From assembly GCF_027887165.1 (NCBI RefSeq), contig NC_077235.1, forward strand, positions 9,062,884 through 9,126,883: a stretch of DNA of 64,000 nucleotides. The letters are read 5' to 3'. The notes under the pieces are model-generated. The model had not been told where the DNA came from. It did no database searches and was given only the letters and a program-made list of their open reading frames with translations. Position 1 is the stretch's first letter. Each line of letters starts with the position of its first letter. The position numbers were made by a program, and so were the translations under genes. Shown here one piece after another: positions 57,330-64,000 of this stretch. The DNA comes from Monodelphis domestica. Lineage: Eukaryota > Chordata > Mammalia > Didelphimorphia > Didelphidae.

Positions 57330-57693
57330 CAACATTTAACCTCTCAGCCTGAGTTTCCTCATTTGTAAAATGGAGATAATAACAGCATTTCCCTTACTAG
57401 ATTATTATAAAGATTAAATGAAAAACATGTAGAGTGTGCACTATTTAAATGCTAACTGGTATTATTAGTATTACCATTATTATCATCAGTTACCAAATCC
57501 TGTCAATTCTTCCTCTACAATATCTGTAATATCCTTTCCCTTTCATCTATTGAAGCAGTCATTGGCCTTGTTTTAAGGCCTTCCTTACTTGCCCACGGTC
57601 ATACAGTAGGGAAGTATCGCAGGCCACATTTGAACCCAGGTCCTTTTGATTCCAGGTCTGGTGCTTCATCCACTGAACTATTTAGGTGCCCCT
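57330..57693 (+). repeat. MIR copy (57330-57480, plus) and SINE/MIR copy (57575-57693, minus)
   Basis: Forward: CCTGAGTTTCCTCATTTGTAAAATGGAGATAATAACAGC. Reverse: TTGCCCACGGTCATACAGTAGGGAAGT and CATCCACTGAACTATTTAGGTGCCCC. Confidence 0.6.
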
Positions 57694-57699
57694 CTCCCT

Positions 57700-58115
57700 A
57701 TTTCTTCTAAGATAAACTACAAAATCTTAACCTTAACAGTTACAGCCTTCCAGATCTGGCTCCAACCTGTATTTCTTGAATTATTCCACATTATTCTCTT
57801 TTTATGAGTTTTGTGTCTCAGCCACACTGAACTTTTAGTGATTCCCCAAACTTAATGTCATCTCCTCCCTCTCCAGATTTTCCTTCCTCAGTTCAGCCTC
57901 TCTTATTTATTCTCTTACTCCAAAGCTCAACTCAGATTTTTCCTCTTTGAAGCTTTCCCTGATCCCTCCTGTGTCTTCAATTGGTACTCCCTCTCTTTCC
58001 CCAAATTACCTTCTATTTACTTATTTGTATACACTTGTATGGTAGAATCTTACGTTCTTTGAGGGCAGGAACACAATGCCTTGCCCATGGAAGTTGCTTA
58101 GTAAATATTTGGATT
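57700..58115 (+). repeat. L2 LINE 3' end
   Basis: CTTCCAGATCTGGCTCCAACCTG, CTCAGCCACACTGAACTTTTAGTGATTCC, GAAGCTTTCCCTGATCCCTCC and GAGGGCAGGAACACAATGCC occur in L2 order, ending near the TAGTAAATATTTGGATTG block. Confidence 0.85.
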
Positions 58116-58579
58116 GGATTGAAAGTCAGTTACTTGCAGTCTTTTTCTGTGTCTCTCCCTGTTGTCCTCTGATAGTATCCTTTTTTATGTATGTGACCTT
58201 ACAATATAAATTGAATTATGTTGGACTAATGTAAGGAGTTACCCATTATCTCTTATAATTTAGGATTTGAGGTATTTGGTTTTTGCACCAGTTGAGCACA
58301 ATTGTAAAGAAATGAAGCAGGTAAATGCACTGTTTGGCAGTGAAGCTGCATTAACTCTCAGACCTAAAATGCCATTTAGCAAGTGATCGTTTCTATGGTC
58401 TTTTTGAGACGTGAGTTTATGGATTCTCCATAAATGTCTCCTACTCTGTGGAAGAACCTGGCCTCTTAAAGAACATAAAAAGAAATCTGTATAATGTATT
58501 AGACAAAAAGTTGATGTTTCTTTTGGTAATTCTCACTAAAAATAGAGGAACATGTTTCTATGCCACTTTATAAAAGCAG

Positions 58580-58806
58580 CTAAGGGGCCCCACCGTGCAC
58601 AGAGCACTGAACCCGGAATTCAAATCCAGCCTCAGACACTCACTAGCTCTGTGATCTTGCACAAATCACCCTGTTTGCTCCAGTTTCCTCATCTGTCAAA
58701 TGAGGAAAATAAAAGCATCAGAGTTTACTGTAAGATTCAAATGATAGTTATAAAGTAGGTAACCTGGCTTAGAGTAGGTATTCCATAATACTAGCTGTTA
58801 TTGTTG
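58580..58806 (+). repeat. THER1/MIR-type SINE
   Basis: AATTCAAATCCAGCCTCAGACACTCACTAGCTCTGTGATCTTG, CAGTTTCCTCATCTGTCAAATGAGG and ATACTAGCTGTTATTGTTG. Reversed MIR-like pieces follow at 58840-58960, 59285-59430 and 59790-59880. Confidence 0.7.
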
Positions 58807-60064
58807 CTCTTATTTTTACGATCACTTTCCTGGTAACAGTTCTGTCAAGGTTCTAAGTCTTATTATCTCCATGAAGAAATGAAGGCTTAGAGTAATAGTG
58901 ATGGTACACAGCTCAGTCTTTAAGCCAGAGCTCTTGGGTCAAGTTCAGAGTTCTGTTCACAGCACTGTTTCTTCTCAGTGAACCCAGACAGAACTCATAG
59001 GATTAACCTCAGACTGAAATGGCAGGCTTTCTGCACTGTCTATGTATTATTTATATAGGAGTGTTTGTGTGTGTGTGCATCAGACACACACATATCCATC
59101 TGCAAAGATAGACCAGTGTCTGGAACATAGTAGATGCTTAATAGATGCTCTTTGCCTAATGGACTTGAATCCATTGACTTGCCCCAGCTTCTACTTCCCA
59201 CATATCAACTGCTGGATCATATTATTTCACATTGTTGTTGAGTTGCTTGAAGTGTTTCTTCTGTCCATTTTAGAGTCACAGAGTTAGAGATTTAGCAATT
59301 GAATGGGCCCCAGTGATCACTTAGGCCATCCTTCTTAATTTTAGAGAAGGAAACTGGAACACAGAAGGGAAGGGAGCTATCCAAAGTCACACAGATAGCC
59401 AGAGAGTACTTGTCAGAGCTAGGCTTGATTAGAATTGATTTACCTGGAACATCATTTGTATCTTGCCATTTTCCATTCTTTGCACACAAGTGGTCAAATG
59501 CAACTAGTGTCTAGAGAAAGATTACCCTCTAGAACCCCTTGCCCTCCCTCTTGTTTATATAGAAAAATAAGAAAATAGAATGTGAATTACTATAAGCTTG
59601 ATGCCAATTTTTGTGACCCTTTTGGATGCCAGCCAGTGGAAAAATATAATCAGAATTTACCTTATGGAATCATTGCTTCATGTTGGATGAATCATTGAAA
59701 TTAGTGTTAGAAAAATGCTTCCAGATGTGTGGCAGAGACTTGTTGAAGAGAGAAACAAATGCTCTGGAAAAAATGAGTTCGATTTTCATAGAACCATAGT
59801 ATTTTCACTTAGGAGGGATCATAGAGATTATCTAGTATAATACCTTCATTTTACAGTTTGGGAGACTCACACCCAATGACTTTTCTTTGTCATTCATCTC
59901 TACTTGGCTAATTCACATATACATGGAGGTGGTATTTTCTAGGTTACATTTTTTAAGTTTATTTATAGGTTGTGAGCTGGAAGAAATCTCAAAAACATCT
60001 TCTCCAGTCTCTTTATTTTACAAAGGAGGAAACTGAGGTCCATAGAGTTAAAATGATTTGCCCA

Positions 60065-60774
60065 TTGGAACTATGCCCAAAGGGCGACAAAAGAATATCT
60101 ACCCTTTGACCCAGCCATAGCACTGCTGGGTCTGTACCCCAAAGAGATAATGGACAAAAAGACTTGTACAAAAATATTCATAGCTGCGCTCTTTGTGGTG
60201 GCCAAAAACTGGAAAACGAGGGGATGCCCATCAATTGGGGAATGGCTGAACAAACTGTGGTATATGTTGGTGATGGAATACTATTGTGCTAAAAGGAATA
60301 ATAAAGTGGAGGAGTTCCATGGAGACTGGAACAACCTCCAGGAAGTGATGCAGAGCGAGAGGAGCAGAACCAGGAGAACATTGTACACAGAGACTAATAC
60401 ACTGTGGTATAATCGAATGTAATGGACTTCTCCATTAGTGGCGGTGTAATGTCCCTGAACAATCTGCAGGGATCTAGGAGAAAAAAACACCATTCATAAG
60501 CAAGGGATAAACTATGGGAGTGGAAACACCGAGGAAAAGCAACTGCCTGAATACAGAGGTTGAGGGGACATGACAGAGGATAGACTCTAAATGAACACTC
60601 TAATGCAAATACTATCAACAAAGCAATGGGTTCAAATCAAGAAAACATCTAATGCCCAGTGGACTTACGCGTTGGCTATGGGGGGTGGGGGGGGAGGAAA
60701 AGAAAATGATCTATGTCTTTAACGAATAATGCTTGGAAATGATCAAATAAAATATATTTTTAAAAAAATAACAA
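60065..60774 (+). mobile_element. 5'-truncated L1 3' end inserted in a MIR copy, perfect 15-bp TSD
   Basis: ORF2 C-terminus (60150-60422 reads WYMLVMEYYCAKRNN) and 3' UTR, ending in an A-rich tail. Duplications AAAATGATTTGCCCA lie at 60050-60064 and 60775-60789. The split host is a reversed MIR (59985-60049 and 60790-60850). Confidence 0.95.
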
Positions 60775-61226
60775 AAAATGATTTGCCCAAAGGCCACATT
60801 TGTAGGAAGTGGTTGAGCCAAGACTTGAACTTGAGTGCCCTGGACTAATTGTGTCAAATTCAAATAGAAATGGGGGTCACAAAACTGTATGTGAAGATCC
60901 TTGCACTTAGATATTGACTTAGAAAACTGCATATGATTATGATTGATGTTCTTTTGTACTTTACTTTGTTATATATGTTTCAATTATTTTTAAATCTAGT
61001 TTGGCTGCACTCCAGTGTGTTTGATACCTCTAATCTAGGGCAATGTCAGTAGAATGCGGATGTGATGCATTTAAGGAGTCAAGTGTTAATTTAGATAACA
61101 AGATCATTGCTTTAGAGCTAGAAAAAACCTTAGGATGTCACTAAAGTCATTCAACTCTCTCATTTTCCAAATGAGGGAATTTTGAACCTAAAATATTAAA
61201 TGACTTGTCCAAAGTCCTACAGGTAG

Positions 61227-61389
61227 GGGCAGCTAGTGACTCGGTAGATTGAGAGGCAAGCCTAGAGGTTGGAGGCCCTGGGTTCAAATATAGCCCAAGA
61301 TACATCATATCTGTATGACCTTGGGTCAGTCACTTAACTTCTCCCATTGCCTAGCCCTTGCCGCTCTTCTGCCATAGAACCAAAATACC
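61227..61389 (+). repeat. SINE1/WSINE1-type SINE inserted in a MIR copy
   Basis: Duplications ACAGGTAG at 61219-61226 and 61390-61397. The surrounding MIR (about 61110-61450, reversed) continues on both sides. The SINE lacks its last tail bases. Confidence 0.85.
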
Positions 61390-61851
61390 ACAGGTAGTAA
61401 ATGACAAAGGGACAATTTGAATCCCAGCCATGTAACTCCACTGTTCCAGGTGGCTTTTGTCAAATACTGTATATATTAAAACAAACTCCATTTAAGGAAA
61501 TGGAGTTCTCCATTCTCCTGAAATACCCACATAATAAAGGGTTTGCCTCCCTTTCTTGGCAGTCTTCTTATCCTTTCAAAGGATGATCTTAGCTGGAAAT
61601 TTTCAGTCTTGGCGCCATCTATCTTCATGTTTAAATTTCATTAAGCACTTTCTATGTGTTGAAGATGGAATGAAGAAGCAAGAGTAATATAAGATTTTTT
61701 TCCTTTTTGAAGTTTATGACCTTTCTAGGGTAATAATATCACCAAACATTTGTTCAGTGGTCCATTTGACCCTTGTAAGATTTTTTCTTTCTTTTTATTT
61801 TGTGGAGTAATATAGGTAATGAAAAGGTGTTTTGAAAGAAAACAGGAGTCT

Positions 61852-62194
61852 TGTCATAAGCTTAAGGATTTTATTACAAAATTATGGATAGGTAAAAGAA
61901 GGGAGGGAAGATGAGAGACAGAGAGAGACAGAGAATAAATGAGAATGAATCTCAATCTAACTTTTCTATGTGGCTTCTCATTCTGCTGATGATCCACTCC
62001 TGGCAGTACCCCAGCATGGACATTAGTACCCAGAGAGAACTTCCTGCTTAACCCTTCATATAACCTCCTGGCTCCCTGCCCCTGTCCTAGTGTTCCCTTT
62101 CATGTTCAGGCTGACGCCAAGTATGCAGGTAGTTGATAGGGGATAATATCACCTTTGCAACCCCAGAGGCAGAAGGGTAAATTTCCTTTCCACA
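61852..62194 (-). repeat. Probable 3' LTR of ERV copy 3
   Basis: On the minus strand it begins TGTGGAAAGG directly after a clear polypurine tract (62195-62215, GTGGGAGGGAGAGGGAGTAAC). It has AATAAA near its other end and would end in GCTTATGACA. The proposed length of 343 bp fits the LTRs of copies 1 and 2. The inner edge (62194) is well supported. The outer edge could instead be 61828. The 5' LTR lies outside the window, so no TSD can be checked. Confidence 0.6.
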
Positions 62195-63253
62195 GTTACT
62201 CCCTCTCCCTCCCACTGGATTCTTTGGGACACCAGCATGTTAAATTTCCTAACTTGGTTTTTCTAGGAGACTAACATGTCATGTCAGAAGATCCACTTTC
62301 CTGGTACAAGTTGTTGGAGATTTTCTTTTCCTAAAATTACTTTTAAAAGATCTAAAACTTTGGATTTTAGGAAAATTATACAATTTCCACTTCAGAAGGG
62401 TGTTGACCAACACTAGAATCACCCTAGAATGCATGAGATATGAGGTATATGAATCAATTCTCAAAAAAACAGGAGAGAGAAAATTCTAGATTAAGACAAA
62501 ATTAAAATCCTATGTGTATAAAAATTATGAGTAAAAATTAACATTGTAACAGGCCCTTGAATTATCAGCAAGGCCCGATTGAGGTAGCTTATATCCTATA
62601 AGCATGTAGGACAATTGCAGCAATACTGCACTTATCCATCAGCAGCCAGGACTACTAAAGATTGCCATACTATAAAAGAGGAAAGGAGACAAAAGTCTGA
62701 GGTAAAAGGGAAGTATGACTCCCTGTTCTCATTTTTCCTTCAATCATAGGGATAGGGAAGTCAAAGTGAAAGTCCAAACAAAGGTACTTGTAAAAAACCA
62801 GGCTGGGGAAGTCCAGCTTCTGGATTTGCCAAACAGCTGTTTCCTTGAACCTTTAAGACAAATCATCTGTCTTGGCATTGATCCTTACCAAGCCCACCAG
62901 GATTGTTGGTCTCCTTGATCTTGTGCTTCTTTGCACTGTGCAATGACTCATTAGCAGTCCCTTCTAAAATCAGACAAAAATTTTAGGTAATGTCCCATAA
63001 TGCTTAATCAATGGCAGGTTTCCATTACCTAAAGCTTTTGATTATGCAGCATTGTTATGGCTAATAGGTATTATAAGCTTATCTTTCAAAATAAAAAATA
63101 TTAATACTGATTCCATGTACTCAAGTTAAAAAAGAAGAAAAATCAAATTCAAATTAGGATGAAAGAAAGAGGGGGGAAAATAAAAAAGAAAATCATATTT
63201 CACCTGCCAGTAATCATTGGGTTTGCCTACCAGAGGCATAACAAAAGGATTTT

Positions 63254-64000
63254 TCACTCAAAAATGAGAGCTAGTTCCTCTTTAATTTGACTGTGATCCA
63301 CAATGTGATTATATATAATCTTTTCACCTGGTAAAAGCTTGGTATAAACTGTAGTAAAACAGCTAATATAAATTCTAAAGAGTACCACAATTCCCAAGAT
63401 TAAAGAGCCCATTTGGTTATAGTAGCAAACCAACCAGTTCCCTGTAGCCATGAGAAGTTTCACCATGTACCTTCAGGTGTTACATGAGTCTCTACAGTGA
63501 TTTGCTGAATATCATTTAAAATCCTTTGAAGCTCATGGATATTTGTCACAATTTCCCCAGGTCTATTTACATAAGAACAACAAGATTGGGGGCAGCTGGG
63601 TAGCACAGTGAATTGAGAGCCAGTCCTAGAGATGAGAGGTCCTAGGTTCAAATCTGGCCTCAGACACTTCCCAGCTGTGTGACCCTGGGCAAGTCACTTA
63701 AACTTAACCCCCGTTGCCTAGCCCTTACCACTCTTCTGCCTTGGAGCCAATACACAGTATTGACTCCAAGATGGAAGGTAAGGGTTTAAAAAAAAAGAAC
63801 AAGATTGATTAATAAGGGCATACATACCCCCTGGTGTGGCTGTAAGCATGTCAAGAACCAGCCAGTTTTATAGAACTGTTTTTGCTAAGAAGTCAATCTC
63901 CTCCTGTAGGAAAGAGATAGCCTTAGTAGTCTGGGAGGTAGCTTGGGCTGTATTGTGAGCCAATCTTTCAACCTCAGCTGAGATATTTCTAACAGAGTCT
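63254..64000 (-). pseudogene. Broken env transmembrane-subunit gene of ERV copy 3
   Basis: Read on the minus strand from 64000, the order is that of the retroviral env transmembrane subunit: a heptad-repeat helix, the immunosuppressive-domain-like segment, the cysteine loop with adjacent Cys residues (gamma-type), a second helical stretch, then a hydrophobic membrane segment at about 63430-63350. Breaks: an in-frame TAA at 63868-63870; a SINE (63589-63797) inserted inside the cysteine loop; and a frame change near 63460. The gene is dead. The surface subunit is outside the window. Confidence 0.78.
63589..63797 (+). repeat. SINE1/WSINE1-type SINE inserted in the ERV env
   Basis: A near-consensus full-length copy with 10-bp duplications AACAAGATTG at 63579-63588 and 63798-63807. 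It is among the youngest insertions in the window. Confidence 0.95.

Larger units (their letters stand above)
62195..64000 (-). mobile_element. ERV copy 3, 3' part (3' untranslated region and env), runs off the window
   Basis: The stretch 62440-63250 matches the interior of ERV copies 1 and 2 (GAGGTATATGAATCAATT, AACAGGCCCTTGAAT, CAGCAGCCAGGACTAC) in the minus orientation. Env sequence follows from 63254 to the window end. This is the only copy with recognisable viral coding sequence, so the parent family was an env-bearing virus. The 5' part lies to the right of the window. Confidence 0.8.

Noticed and set aside
22870..64000. Search for DOCK11 exon 2
   Set aside because: No + strand frame resembled the expected next residues. 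Several AG-bounded short frames were considered and none matched, so no exon is reported.

Overview
The window is mammalian nuclear DNA from a marsupial, most likely a South American opossum (Didelphidae). Three signals point this way. A dense set of tRNA-derived SINEs of the marsupial SINE1/WSINE1 and Mar1 types sits throughout, many with clean target-site duplications (TSDs). The LINE-1 copies share one lineage with marsupial-like 5' and 3' ends. At 41251-41442 there is a short hAT element that reads as SPIN, a horizontally transferred transposon known from opossums. Repeat names are from memory and were not checked against a library.

Only one functional gene is visible. A CpG island (about 21.0-22.5 kb) contains a GC-box promoter, a purine-rich 5' UTR and the first coding exon of DOCK11 (21743-21844, + strand, 34 codons, GTAAGG donor). 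DOCK11 is a DOCK-D guanine-nucleotide exchange factor for CDC42/RAC. No second exon was found, so 21845-64000 is read as the first part of a very long intron 1. The first 21 kb is upstream intergenic DNA. DOCK11 is X-linked in humans, so the window is probably on the X chromosome (inference).

Layout. 0-4 kb: old SINE, MIR and CR1/L3 pieces. 4.2-6.3 kb: an L1 that lost most of ORF1 and ORF2 yet has a perfect TSD. 6.6-7.8 kb and 10.7-12.9 kb: L1 3' pieces. 13.5-16.3 kb: a decayed hAT-type transposase related to KIAA1586, with an inverted internal duplication. 16.4-20.8 kb: L2, SINE, MIR and CR1 pieces. 21-22.5 kb: DOCK11 promoter and exon 1. 23.4-28 kb: old repeats and L1 pieces. 28.2-31.9 kb, 36.7-38.1 kb and 61.8-64 kb: three copies of one class-I-like endogenous retrovirus (ERV) family in both orientations, the last with a broken env transmembrane region. 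34.9-35.2 and 42.5-43.1 kb: two processed pseudogenes that look like YBX3. 44.5-53.2 kb: nested insertions in which an old L1 is split by a full-length dead L1, itself split by a SINE and by a 962-bp solo LTR with a 6-bp TSD. 53.2-61.8 kb: L1, L2, CR1 and MIR pieces plus an (ATCT)n microsatellite.

No operon-like or multi-gene system is present. The interest lies in the insertion history of the DOCK11 locus and in the possible regulatory effect of the CpG island and LTRs.
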